Assembly: GCA_021432635.1 (NCBI GenBank)
Contig: MU270063.1
Location: forward strand, 310,001 to 374,000
Length of the DNA stretch: 64,000 nucleotides
Direction: 5' to 3'
Source of the DNA: Thozetella sp. PMI_491
Lineage: Eukaryota; Ascomycota; Sordariomycetes; Chaetosphaeriales; Chaetosphaeriaceae
Below the pieces are notes generated by a model that worked only from the letters and a program-made list of their open reading frames with translations, was not told the origin of the DNA and did no database searches. This document shows positions 21,488-33,113 of the stretch, piece after piece. The stretch's first letter is position 1. Every line of letters starts with the position of its first letter. Made by a program: the position numbers and the translations under genes.

Positions 21488-23303
21488 CTAGTCCTCTTTG
21501 CTCGCCCGCTCCTTGTTAACTTCCTCGGTGTGAACGGCCTCCACATCCTTCTCCTTCATGGCAGCATTGGCCATCGCTCTAGTGCTTTCGCAAACATAGC
21601 CCTTGAACTTTCGCGCGGGAACATTGGCTTCAAACATTTCGTGTATCTCCTCGAGGGTTCGATCGCGTGTCTCCGGGATGAAGAACCAGGTGAAGACGAA
21701 AAGGATCATGTTCGAGCCGAACCATATATACCTGCGGGCACAGAGCTGTTAGTCTGAGAGGAGAGATGTGATCTAGGACCCGCGCGGTTAGCACTCACCC
21801 GTATTTGGCGTTCCATCCTAGACTGGCGGGGTTGATAAAGTAAGGGGCCGTGAAGACGCCCAGCCAGTTGCCGAGAAAGTTCAGTGCGGTGCCGATGCCG
21901 TACGTATGGGCTCGCAGGTGATTATTCGGGTATTCGCCTCCCATCAACCAGGCGTATGGTGCTTAGCCTCGTTAGCAACTGTAGTCACGGAGCAGATGCC
22001 ATGTGCCACACTCACCATATGCTACGTAGAAAAAGGTGAAGAGCGAGATAAAGGCAACCACGACCTTGGCCGACACAACTGTTCCTGGAGCTGCCGTCCA
22101 AGCGACTGCAAAGGCGAGCTGGCAGAGACCACATGCGCCGACTCCCGTGAGAACAATGACGCGACGATCAATGTAACGGACGAAGAAAAGGCTGACGAGG
22201 ACGCCGATGAGTCCCATGCATGTCACCATGATCGAATATGAAAAAGGCTCGGTGACGCCAGCGGTCGTCAGGAAGTACGTCGTGTAGATGTTGATCCATG
22301 AAGAGCCTGGCGATGGATTGGTTAGTCCTGTAAATTTCAAATACTCGGCTTAAACCGCTCACCGTTTGCGCAATGGAAGCAGATAATAGCAATAGAGAGG
22401 AGGGTCCGGCGCCGGTCCCGCCCCTTCCACATCTCAATCCACAGCTGCTTCCCACCGCGCTGTTCCATCTGCTGTTGTGTGGAGACGCGGATCTCGTTGA
22501 ACTCTGCCTGGAACTCGCTCTCCTTGATGTTGTTATTGCGCAGCCTCCGGAGCGACGCCTCGGCGTCCTCGGTCCTCCCCTGCGTCATGAGCCAGCGCGG
22601 GCTTTCAGGGAAGAAGAAGAGAGCCACGGTCTGGATGGTGGGTGCGGCGAAGAAGACGGCGAGCGGAATGCGGTAGGCTTCCTGGCCCAGCATGAGGTGC
22701 GTGGCGTTGTCTACGGCAGCCCCGACGATAGAACCGATGGAGAGCTGACTCTGGTAGATGGCGAACATGATACCACGAAGATGGGCGGGGGCTGCCTCGT
22801 TGATGTAGACTTGAGCGAAGGTTAGGAACCAACCGACCGATATGCCTGCTGTCTGTTAGCCTCGCAGGATGAGAAATGCATAGCCCTATCGATCGCTCAC
22901 CGAGCATGAACCGGGCGAAGTAAAGCGCGCCAAGATTCGTAGTGCCGATCATGATGGCCGTGGCGACGAAGTTCAGCGCAGACGCGGACCACAGGCCCTG
23001 CCTCCGACCGAACCTGGAGCTGAACGGACCGACCATGAGGGAACCGACAAAGGTCCCGATAGTCATTAGGGACGAGATGAGCTGCTGGACGGTCGGGTCA
23101 ATCGCCCACTTGCGGCCCACTTCATCGTAGTAGCCAAACACCTTCAGGAAGCCAGGCATGGCCATGAAGCCACCGACGAGTGCATAGTCGAGGCCATACT
23201 GGAAGCTCGAGATAGTGATGACAAAGCAGATGGCCAGGCATTTGCGATGGCTGCGGATGTCGAGCTGGAGGGGGTTGGCCGAGATGACGGCGCCCGCGGC
23301 CAT
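21488..23303 (-). CDS. MFS sugar porter (hexose or alpha-glucoside permease type)
   Basis: Twelve-helix proton-coupled sugar transporter of the plasma membrane. Five exons: 23303-22901, 22845-22363, 22306-22016, 21961-21799, 21731-21488; all borders are canonical and in frame, giving 527 residues. Signature motifs are RFGRR between helices 2 and 3, PESPRWLMTQGR at the end of helix 6, RYIDRR in the second half, and PETRDRTLEEIHEMF after helix 12. The C-terminal 50 residues are charged and cytoplasmic. It diverges from a TauD-type dioxygenase gene with a shared 1.17-kb promoter region. Substrate cannot be told from sequence; the motif set fits the fungal hexose/maltose/lactose permease group. 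Confidence 0.93.
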
Positions 23304-24470
23304 GGTTGCTACTGTTTCTGGGTCGTCGCCTCACCGTCTCTTGAAGATGAGAAGCAAGCGGTGTCGGACAGAAAAGGAAGCGCCCAGGCTCGTATAAATG
23401 GGGGAAGGCTTTGGGGCTCGCACAAGTAACTCGAAGCGGTAATCGCTGATGGGCGACGGTGTTTGGATGGATAATAAGGAAGGTGTCACATGATGGCGGG
23501 TTATCTTCCCTCTCCCTTCTCTTTGGTTGTTTATATCCCGTCTCCCCTCTGCCCCCGATTCTGGTTTCTCCAACTGCCAAGGTGATCTACCTTGCCCATT
23601 GGTGTACCACGCCCTGGCTCTGTAACAGCATGCGGGGTGTGCTATCCCCGTTCTGTCAGCGCCGTCTAGGAGGGACGCTGACTATTGTCTTGCGAACCCG
23701 GTTCAGGATGCCTAGGGCCTACGCTACGTGCGCCTCTCTCTGCCCGGATTGTCGGCAGTTCGTTCGGGCTGCAGATTATCCTTCCGAGAAGGCAGCTGAC
23801 GCTGTAGTTCTGCGCCCGTAGCGGCGGGTTTGAAACCGTCGCCTTTCCGTCGGAAGAGTCTCCGACGAGCATCAAAGTGCCCAGGATCTACGAACGTCTA
23901 CGACCGAGCACAGAATTGGTTAGTATGAGGCGGTACAGAGGTTGGTAGCCGGGCCGCCTGGGGGAATTGGTTGATCAAAACCATGTTCTCCCAACCGTTG
24001 GGCTCCAACACGAGGGGGTAATATCGCTTATAACAGGGCGTGGGTCATTGGCGCAGAAGTGCAGGCATGCGCGCGACCGTTAGGCTGGGCGGTGCCACAA
24101 TGCACTGCGCTTCGGAGACCGGCAAGCGATCACTCCCCCGAGAAACTGATTGCCGACCGTCCCCAGACAACCCCCAGACGCTTTCCCCTCTTTCCCCACG
24201 GGGATGGTGGAATCATTCCCCGCACCTAATGGCTTTAGCTCCTAAAGCTACGGATGTGAAGGCACTCCTATGTCGGATACACGGCGGGATTACCACCAAG
24301 GTGCATAGTATATGAACGGGGGCGCCACAACCATGGCGTTTGCTTGTGACAGGCCGTCGTGAAGCACCATATATGATATTACTACCTACTACTGCTGCTA
24401 ATTATCCCTCTTTCTCGTTTCGCTTTAGCTGTATCTGACTACTCGGTGGAGGACTGCTTTGGAATTCAAC
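23304..24470. other. Divergent promoter region between sugar porter and dioxygenase genes
   Basis: 1.17 kb separating two divergent genes. AT-rich TATA-like elements occur close to the dioxygenase start (24306-24316 TAGTATATGA, 24366-24376). A CTTATAACAG-containing stretch lies near 24030. No gene supported inside. Confidence 0.5.
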
Positions 24471-25772
24471 ATGGGCTCTGTCTCCCCTGCGAAGCTCCAG
24501 CGTGAGCCCCTCAAGAAGGGGACCTCGATCGACCACCTCGAGTATGTCGACGTCAGCCCTATCATCGGCCGGGAGTACCCCACAGCCAAGCTCAAGGAGA
24601 TGCTCGATGCGCCCAACGCCGAAGAGCAGCTGCGGGACCTGGCCATCACTATCTGCGAGCGAGGCGTGGTCTTCTTCCGCGCCCCCCAGGACGACCTCAG
24701 CGTCGACGAGCAGAAGCATATCACTGATATTCTGGGCAAGCTGACGGGACGGCCCGCGGAGAACGGCTTGCACGTACATCCCTTGTACAACGATCCCAAC
24801 AACCTGCCCATGGCCGATGGGACCACAGATAAACACATGTAAGTGGTCCGGGGCATGCGCCTAGCGCTGCCGCCATATTGGCTGCTGACTGTTACTAGTT
24901 ACGTGATCAACTCTGAGGCGGCGAAGAAGCTATATGCTACGATGAAGAACCGCCCTGGATCGACCAGCGAGCCTCGCGACCTAGGTCGTGAATGGCATAG
25001 CGACAGTCAGTCTCCCTGCAACTATCCTCAGTTAAAGGATAACGCCAGGAATTGCTCAATACCGCTCATGTGCCTTGATCGTTTGTTCGCTAATCTTTGT
25101 CTCCAGGCCTCTTCGAAACCTGCCCCTCAGACTTCTCTTTCCTGCGCATGCAGTCGACTCCTCCGGCAGGAGGCGACACGCTCTGGGTGTCCGGATACGA
25201 GATCTACGACCGCCTATCGCCTCCATACCAGCGCTTCCTCGAGTCGCTGACGGCGACGTGCGCTCAGCCCGTCTTCAAGTCGGCGTGCGAGGCGGGTGGC
25301 TACGACGTCATGTCACCGCGCGGGTCGCCGCTCAACGTCGACTACAAATTCTCTCCGTCCCACCCGGTCGTCCGCACCAACCCCGTCACCGGGTGGAAGA
25401 GCGTGTTCGCGGGCGTGGGTTTGCATGTCAGCCGCATCGACGATGTTACAACCTACGAGGACTACATGATCCGCGACTACATCTTGCGCCTCATCACGCG
25501 CAACCACGACTGCATTGCCCGCATGCACTGGACGAAGGGGGCATGTGCTATCTGGACCAACGTTAGCACTCTCCATGCCGCTACTGTAAGTACCTTGGCC
25601 TCAGATGCGAGCTTCAGTGGACGCCTCGATGCTAACTGCGTGGCTTCAGCCGGACACGCATCTTGTGGAAGGCATCAGGACTGGCGTGCGCGCATCAGGC
25701 ATCGGAGAGGTGCCATATCTCGACCCGGCGAGCACTGGCAGGCGGGAAGCCCTGGGGCTGCCCCGATTCTGA
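24471..25772 (+). CDS. TauD/TfdA-type Fe(II)/2-oxoglutarate dioxygenase
   Basis: Cytosolic non-haem iron oxygenase; fungal relatives act on sulfonates such as taurine or on other small organic acids. Exons: 24471-24838, 24899-25005, 25107-25585, 25650-25772, all frame-consistent, 358 residues. The HxD iron ligands are H156 and D158 in REWHSD; the distal His is H315 in TLHAAT; the 2-oxoglutarate-binding Arg is probably R328 in GIRTGVR. ICERGVVFFR and the GGDTLWVSGYEIYDRL segment are family-typical. The start at 24471 (MGSVSP) is the first ATG after the CT-rich leader. The second donor is GTCAGT, weaker than usual. Divergent pairing with a sugar porter suggests possible co-regulation but does not reveal the substrate. 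Confidence 0.9.
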
Positions 25773-26563
25773 GCCAAATCGGAGTGCTTGTTTTCTAAAC
25801 AGAAGCTCTTTTTGGCATTCGACAGGTACTAGAAGAACCCTGTTCTGCTGTATTAAATCGGCCTCTAGGCTTCATTCAGGTGTAGTCAAATTAAGCGTGT
25901 TTTGACCCCGCGTTCTTCATATTGAACGTGCCTAGACTTTAACAATAGCGCCTTGAAGTGCATCCCCATTTCAAGCATCATCCAGGAGCCTGGCTATCGA
26001 ATTGGTCTGCATTCTTGCCGCGCTCGTCTTTTCGAGGAAAGAATGAAGGGGGGAGAATCATGATGAGAGAGTATATTATTATTTCTGCATCGCTACGACC
26101 TATTGCTGATGTGAGCTGAGAAAAACAACCGCGCAAACGCCGAGCTCTCGCTGATGCACCATGCCCCCTTATGATGATCCCTATGCTCCTGGGGATCCCT
26201 TCCAAACCTTAATGATGCCCCTGGTTATGAATAATACACCGAGTCTTTATCAATCCTGAGTAAAGAAATTGCTCATGATGATCGCCAGTGAACTCCTTCG
26301 CTGGCAAGCAGCTTAATACCCAATAATGGGTTACAAGCGCAGCGCTCCCAGTAGCGCGGGCTGTGCGTCGTAAACTCATCAAAGTCGTATAAAACCAACT
26401 AATCGAGGAGGAATGGCCAAGTGCATGCATAAGACTGATGAATGTCGTTAATGCTGTTGTTGCAATGATGCCGAGTAGAGATGATACGAAAGCCACCCGC
26501 CTCGTGTGTTTGGCAGGCACATTGACAGAGTAGTCGTAATTGTCGCATCTCTGGTCATACTTC
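25773..26563. other. Convergent 3' flanks, no gene
   Basis: 790 bp between the stop of the dioxygenase gene and the stop of the zinc-knuckle protein gene; holds both 3' UTRs. AT-rich in 26040-26100 and 26205-26280. An ORF at 26209-26631 overlaps the predicted terminal intron of the neighbour and looks like UTR. Confidence 0.55.
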
Positions 26564-29113
26564 TTACCAGCGTCGACTGCGCATCGGATTAGTACTGCAT
26601 TAAGGGCGTCAGTCGAAGGGGGTTTACTCACCTAAACGCGGCTGTGACCTCCCTCGCCGGCTTCCTCTTCTTAGGCGCCAAATTAATCCGCTTCCGATCG
26701 TCTCTTCTCTCCCTCTCCTCCTCCCGCCGCTGGCGGGCTTCCTCTTCCTTTCGCTCCTCTTCGATTTCCTTCCGGCTTTTCTTCTTCTTCTTCTCGTTCA
26801 CCGGTGAGGCAGGCTCATCGGGATCCGCAAGCCCAAGCAGCTCGTAGTCGAGAAGGGATAGGCCGTCCGTCTTATCGCCCTTGTCATACGAATCGTAAGA
26901 ATCGTTGGACTCCCATGATCTGGACCTTCGGCGCCGAGGAGGAGGGCTCATGGATCGGGATGGCGACCTGCTATGCCGTTCCCGATATCGATCTGCGTCG
27001 GCCTGGCGGCGTTTCCGATCGTCGTCGCTCACATGCTTCTCCGTGTCTCGGGTACTGACGTGGGCACTCTCGTCTTGACCCCAACCTGTCTCTGTCCCGT
27101 GCCTTGCGTCTCTGTCGTCGTCTCTATATGAGCGGTATTTGTCCTGGGACTGCGCACTATAGTAACCGCTATCATGCCGAGCGGTTGGAGCGTTCGGCTG
27201 TTCATCTGATGACGACGATCTGCGGGCGGGAGCGGCTCGCGTGCCTCCATGGCGGTCATAATCGCTGCTCTCTCCTCCGAGAGGGTCCCAAGGGTCTCGG
27301 GTCACACTGGGCTGAGGACTCCGGCGAGGCCTACTAGGTGGCGAGTTCCGCGTACTTTGCTCGGGTTCTGGCGAGGACCGGCGTGGTGGGGATGGCCGAG
27401 CTCGCTTTGCTTCTCGGTCGTCCTGCGGGCCTGGCTCGTCGATATACCGTTTCTTGGACGAGCTTGCTTGCCGGTCGTCCTTCTGGTCTACTTTGGACTC
27501 CTCTTCTTCGCCGGCTTCCATCTTTTTTCGCAGCACTTTGAGGAGCTCCCGATCTAGCTTCATCTGTGGGGGCATCTTAATAGTGGCGTTCGGCGATGGG
27601 GGCGATGTGGGTTCGTAAGTTGCATAGCCGTGGGACGAACCCGAGAAGCTGCGAAAGACCATGCCCTCGTAGAATCTGAAGGCGGGATCGCGCTGTAAAC
27701 GGCTCCAGTCGTCGCTGTCACGGATTGATGAGGTGAACTCTTTCCGGTTGTGTTCACTGAAGAACTCAGACTTGATTCCCTTGGCATTGTAGGCCGGTGG
27801 GATCGTAGGAGAGTCGTTGTACTCGGCAGGAAGAGGAATACCGACTGGATCCGCTTCTTTGGTCTTTCCCGGCTCTGGGAACACGATCGCTAGATCTGGC
27901 TGGGAGAAGGCAAGCTCCTCCGTAACCTCCACCGAATCCTTCGAATCATCCTTTGTGGTGGGAGTCAAGGCCGCGGGGCTAGGGTTCTTCGCCGGCTTGT
28001 CTCTGAGAGCCGGGCTGTGTTCTGGCCGCTGCTTTTGGGATTGATTGCCCCGGTTCGGAGCCGGGGTGGTTGGTGACTCTTGGTTATTGGGACGACCTCG
28101 ATCTTTCTGAGCATTGGGCGGCCGGCGAGATTCATCATGATTCTGACGTTTTCCACGGTCTCCATTGTGCCGGTCTCGACGGTCCCGGTGATCCCGGTTG
28201 TTCCTGTGATCGCGAGGACGCGGCGGCAGGCCAGGTACCACAGGGAGGGACGTTCCATGGTTCGCCGGAGGGGGAGACCAGTTATTGCCCGGACTAAATG
28301 AACCTGTAGAAGGCGGTGCAGGTGGTGGGCTATACTGCACCGGCGGTGCTGGCGGCAAGTGGTAGTCAGGCTGTGGCGGATACTGGCTTGGAGGAGAAAA
28401 CTGCTGTGGCGGATAAGTTACTGGCGGAGGGTAAGGGCTCGGCACAGGAGGCGGCGGGCCGCTTGGATAATAATTTTGCGGCGGATACGGAGCATACGGG
28501 GGCTGAGAGTAAGGAGGCTGAGGCTGGCCGTACTGGCCAGGAGGGGGCGGGCCGGGAGGAGGCGGGCCGGGAGGCGGAGCTGGGGGATACTGGGGATATG
28601 AAGGAGGTGGTGGCGGACCGGAGGGAGAAAATGCATTCCCGTATCCAGGTAGTGCAGGGGGGTAGGGCTGAGGGTATCCATGAGGAGCCGGGGGCAAACC
28701 GGCCATAGGGTATGGTGGAGGAGGGGGTCCTTGGCCAAACGAGGGACCGTACGGAGCCGGTGGTCCTCCATGATGGGGTGGAGGAGGGTATCGTGTGATG
28801 ATAGCACCTTTGCCCTCGCGGGACGAGTTGCCTCGATCCGGTCCAGGCTCTTGATGTTTTTTCTGCCACTGTTTGAGACCGCTATGAACTGTCGTTAGTC
28901 CATATCGCTTAGGAAAATGAGACGATGAAGAGCCAAGCCAGGCTGATATGGCCGAGATGAAGCAACGAGCCGGACGACGATAAGAAAAGGAACTCACGCT
29001 GGAACTTCTCTGGTTGGCTCTGGGCAAGCAAACATCCAGTGTCCGTTCATGCCACAGTTGTAGCAGTAAGGCTCCTGGCGAGAGGAAGCCTGGCCGGGGG
29101 CAGCAGGCGCCAT
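26564..29113 (-). CDS. Zinc-knuckle, proline-rich, RS-like nuclear protein
   Basis: Large, mostly disordered protein of 792 residues by this model: exons 29113-28998, 28881-26632 and a 13-nt last exon 26576-26564. Exon 1 encodes one CCHC zinc knuckle, YCYNCGMNGHWMFACPE, followed by PTREVPAGLKQW. Residues about 60-240 are extremely Pro/Gly/Tyr-rich. Next come Arg/Asp/His repeats (DHRNNRDHRDRRDRHNGDRG), a conserved-looking block with FRFYEGMVFRSFSGSSHGY, an RS/DR-rich region, and a charged coiled coil (KEIEEERKEEEARQRREEER) near the end. The set suggests an RNA-binding protein of pre-mRNA processing, but I recognise no named orthologue. Without the terminal splice the frame would end ...TAAFR one codon into the intron; with it the end is ...TAAFSRRW. 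Confidence 0.8.
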
Positions 29114-31206
29114 ACTGGGCCGAGAGCCGACCAGGCGCGCCTGTTGACGAGAATTAAGACTTATCACGATAGTAGACGGTCGTGTCGTTTGACCGAGTTG
29201 GGGAGGACCGAGTCCAGGTTGGTTAACGGTCCCTATGCAACAGTCCTAGGGCCAACTAGGAAGCTTGGGCTCGAGTGAAAATAATGAAATTAACGATGAT
29301 GTGATGAAGTGAATGCTCATGTTCCAGACCAACGAGCAGAATGAAAGGCAGGCAAGGGTGTGGAAGCGGCTGAGAGAAAGACCGGCAACCGACGAGACAA
29401 ACAATACCGTGCAGGTCAAGGCGGGTCTGTCTATTGAGAGCCTCGGAGGATCAATGAGAATGGGGGAGGGACGAGAAGGACCACCCGGGCCGGACTTAGT
29501 GACGGGGAATGTCTCGCAGCCTCACAACTCGTCGAGGCTGAACGAACGAACGGCTGACTCCTACCATCCAGAGGCAATCGCGCTCCTCCACCACTAGTCC
29601 GGTTGGCGGGCAAGAACGCAGATACATCAAGGACGTCGGAAAAATTAAGGTAAGCTTGGCGTCTAATGATGCTCGGTGCGGTGGCCGCCGTAGGCTCGGA
29701 TGTGGTCGAATTTTGGGGCTGCTTCGGGATCCGAGTTCTGGCAGAAATTATGAGGTTCCGGCGGGCAGGGGGCCCTTCCGTCTCGGGGTTTTGGAGGCTG
29801 GGGCCGGGCCAAAGCCTTTCCAAAAATGACATTTGTCACGTGCACGCCAGAACGTGCGAATTACAACAATACACAGTGCATTCGGAGAGGGCTCGAGGCC
29901 GCGCAGCATGTTGCATCGAGATGACAGTGAAGTCTGTCTGTCGATGGGACCCAGTAGGCCAGTGGCTAGAGGAAATCTATGATCCGGGGAATGGCTGGAC
30001 AGAGAGATGCAGCTAGAAAAAGACACGCAGACTACGGTATGGGATGGCTCTATCTGCCAGCAAAGACAAACCCCGACAATGGGGGCATGTCGACATAACC
30101 CGGCCTTCAAATAGACACTTCTGCGAGATACTTCGAACCCGAGAACCGAAACAGTCCGGACCGAAGAAACAGAGATTCCGAGAAAAGGGCGTCAGCACGC
30201 CGAGGAGATTCGGTCTGGGAGGCAGTAACAAGAGTGTGATGGCTCAACAAGTAGTTGTCAAGGAAATTCAAGGTGAGTGGTAGCAAGTACCTCGACCTAT
30301 AAAAAGTATCATGATGCACAGAGGAGCAAGGGGGGGAGGGATATAAAGAGGGAGCGGACCAGCAGAGCAGGTCAACTTTGGCAGATGAGGATCGCGGTAA
30401 ACAAGAGAATATTAGATGAGGGGGCCACTGCCGACAATGAAGAAGGCAGGTCTGAAAGTGCACATAGCGAGGCGCCAGAGGGGAGAAATTTCTCCCCTCC
30501 TCCCCAGTACCTTGCAGGGGTCACAGCGAGGGCAGGCAGAAAATTCGGGATCTCAAGAGAGGCACTAAAGTGCCGGGCAGCGAGAGAGTGGCATTCGAGG
30601 AAGAGTATGAGGGCCTGTGAAAAGCGACAGCCGGCCGGCCTGCCCGAAAAGAAAGAGGGATGGAGGAGAGGGAACCGCATGGGGCAAGAACGGGAGGGAG
30701 AGCTCTGGTTTTGTAGGAGAGCGAGGGAGTGCATGCCTTGGTGGGGCAGCCTCTGGGCCGCACGTGAGGTTTCAAATAGGTGTGGGAGCACGGGCCACTA
30801 TGTGGTGCAATCGCAGGCTGCTTTTGTCGGCCCCAGGCCGCTAAGTGTTTATCGATAGCGGCGCTCGGGCCGCCGGGATGATTGAAGGCCCCAGCTGCTG
30901 CGAGTTGGAGTTGGACGACTACGCGCCCGACGACAGAGATTTGCCCGCCTCGCCGCCCTCACCCTTCTCCTCGCGACGAACCCCCACCCTGATGGCCTTT
31001 TGCACCCGTCTCCCATCTGCGCCAGGTTTATGAGTCGCTGTAGTCCCACGGATGGGCGGATGCTCCATCCCGTTCTGGCCTGAGCTCGTCCAACTGCCGA
31101 CGAATTGCCTCGAACATGGTGGATCGCAGAACAAGTCATAACAGAAAGCAGACCAGGCGCAACCCTCCACAGCCTTGAGACCCGGCTCTAGGCAGCTCTC
31201 TTCAAC
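29114..31206. other. Divergent promoter region between zinc-knuckle and PPG1 genes
   Basis: 2.1 kb between two divergent genes. It is purine-rich on the plus strand from about 30310 to 30740 (many GAGGAG/AGGGAG runs). ORFs present are artefacts of that composition. No tRNA could be folded around the TTCGAACCC near 30133. Confidence 0.5.
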
Positions 31207-32431
31207 ATGCCGGGACTTCCATGTACGCGCCATCCGCTTCTCTTCCCGCTTGTGTCGGTGTCCTGGGCGATGCCTCGGGAACCACTCCCGCAGGGGATGC
31301 TGCATTGAGGAAGCCAGCTGCTAATCCGGTATCGCGCAGCATCTGTCGACCTCGACGAGTGCATCGAGCGCCTCTACAAGAAAGAGCTCCTCGCCGAGTC
31401 CGTTATTGAGGCCATTTGTGCAAAGACAAAGGAGCTGCTCATGCGAGAGAGCAATGTCGTCCACGTCCGCGCTCCGGTGACCGTTGTCGGCGACATCCAC
31501 GGGCAGTTCTTTGATTTGATCGAGATATTCAAAATTGGGGGATGGTGCCCCGATACAAATTACCTCTTCCTCGGTAGGTGCAGCGCAATCGTCCAAGGCG
31601 AGGAAAGAGAGAGGCCTCTTCTGACAAGACACGACGGCCACAGGCGACTATGTCGACCGCGGAATGTTTAGCGTTGAAACGATTTCCTTGCTTATCTGCT
31701 TAAAACTGCGATACCCCAACCGAATCCATCTGATTCGGGGCAACCACGAGTCGCGCGGTGTGACGCAATCTTACGGCTTCTACACCGAATGCTCGCGAAA
31801 ATATGGCAACGCCAACGTCTGGCATTACTTCACCGACATGTTTGACTTTCTGACCCTGAGCGTGGTCATCGACGACCAAATCTTCTGCGTTCACGGAGGT
31901 ATGCGCGCCTGGCTGTGTCCTACTCATAGTCCACACCGTGCCCCAGCCAGCTAATCCATCTTCCCCCCTCCAGGTCTATCACCTTCGATCCACTCAATCG
32001 ATCAGATCAAGATCATTGATCGCTTTCGCGAGATCCCCCACGAAGGGCCCATGGCCGATCTGGTCTGGTCTGATCCCGATCCCGAGCGAGATGAATTCAG
32101 CCTCTCGCCCCGGGGCGCTGGATACACGTTTGGTGCCCAGGTGGTTAAGAAGTTCCTGGCGGTCAACAATATGGACCACATCTTGCGGGCGCATCAGTTG
32201 TGTCAAGAAGGATTCCAAGTTCTGTACGACGACCGGCTAAGCACGGTATGGAGCGCGCCAAATTACTGCGGTCGGTGCGGGAATATGGCAAGTGTACTCG
32301 AGGTCAGCGACACCGGAGAGCGCTTTTTCAACGTTTTTGCTGCGGCCCCGGAGAATGACCAGCACAAGGACGTACCTCCGGGCGGGGAGAAACAGGCGGA
32401 TGGCAACGCGTTGCCAGACTACTTCCTATGA
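31207..32431 (+). CDS. PPG1: PP2A-like Ser/Thr phosphatase Ppg1
   Basis: Catalytic subunit of the PPP family, closest by eye to yeast Ppg1: [32 protein letters not shown], and [23 protein letters not shown] all match that branch rather than PP2A or PP4. Ppg1 works with the Far complex in glycogen and mitophagy control in yeast. Exons: 31207-31222 (16 nt), 31340-31573, 31644-31898, 31974-32431; 320 residues. Metal and catalytic motifs GDIHG, GDYVDRG, RGNHE and HGG are intact, and the C-terminus DYFL is the methylation-type tail. The motif usually YCYRCGN reads YCGRCGN. The first exon (MPGLP) is the least certain part: it was chosen because its phase fits and the next ATG is far inside the domain. 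Confidence 0.9.
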
Positions 32432-33113
32432 GAAGGGCATCTCGTCGGCTCGCCCGTAGGAGTTATATTAGGAAGGTCTACGGGAACCCACGGTTCCAAG
32501 GCCGACCACTCTTAGACTGTAGGCATAGATGTATGTCTCATGTCTTGCAGGGTGCGTGGCACCTCAGGATAACAAATATGGCATTCCTTAGTGGTTGTGT
32601 GGTTCACCCTGCTTTCAACAACAGGTAGGGGACGAACGACCATCCATTTCAGGAATGAGAAATGCTTGACTAGCCATCAATTTTGCAGCTTCTTTTCTGT
32701 GCTAACGTCTCTTTATCTTGGCTTTGGTGCCTCCGGCCAAGCGGTGATACTGTAACTTTTCTCTAGGCAAGACCGCGAATCTAGCCTCCGGTAGCTACCT
32801 ATGAAAGACCCTTTTCGCGTGTGGACAAGGAGAGAGGGAACCAAACACATTGGAATCCAGTAATTTCACCCGGCCAACAACGACCCTGGGACAGGGGGGA
32901 AAGCAAAAGAGGTGGTGTAAATCCATCCGTGCGTCGGGAAAGCTCAATTCATCATTCATCTCAGATCATCTTCACACCTCCCGCAGAGCCTTCGGGGGAA
33001 TCAAGATCGGCTAAAAACATTTGTGCATCGATATCGTGTGCAGCCATCACCGGCTGGACGTCAATATACTGCACCGCTCCGGACTGCTGTAATCACAAGG
33101 GAACGTGCGGGGT
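32432..33113. other. Convergent 3' flanks of PPG1 and RhoGDI genes
   Basis: 680 bp between two convergent stops, holding the two 3' UTRs. No gene or repeat is supported. Confidence 0.55.

Noticed and set aside
26209-26631. 140-codon ORF overlapping the end of the zinc-knuckle gene
   Set aside because: Starts within the predicted terminal intron and lacks any domain; most likely 3' UTR of the zinc-knuckle gene.
30120-30200. Possible tRNA around TTCGAACCC
   Set aside because: No matching A box, acceptor stem or anticodon arm could be paired at proper distances on either strand.
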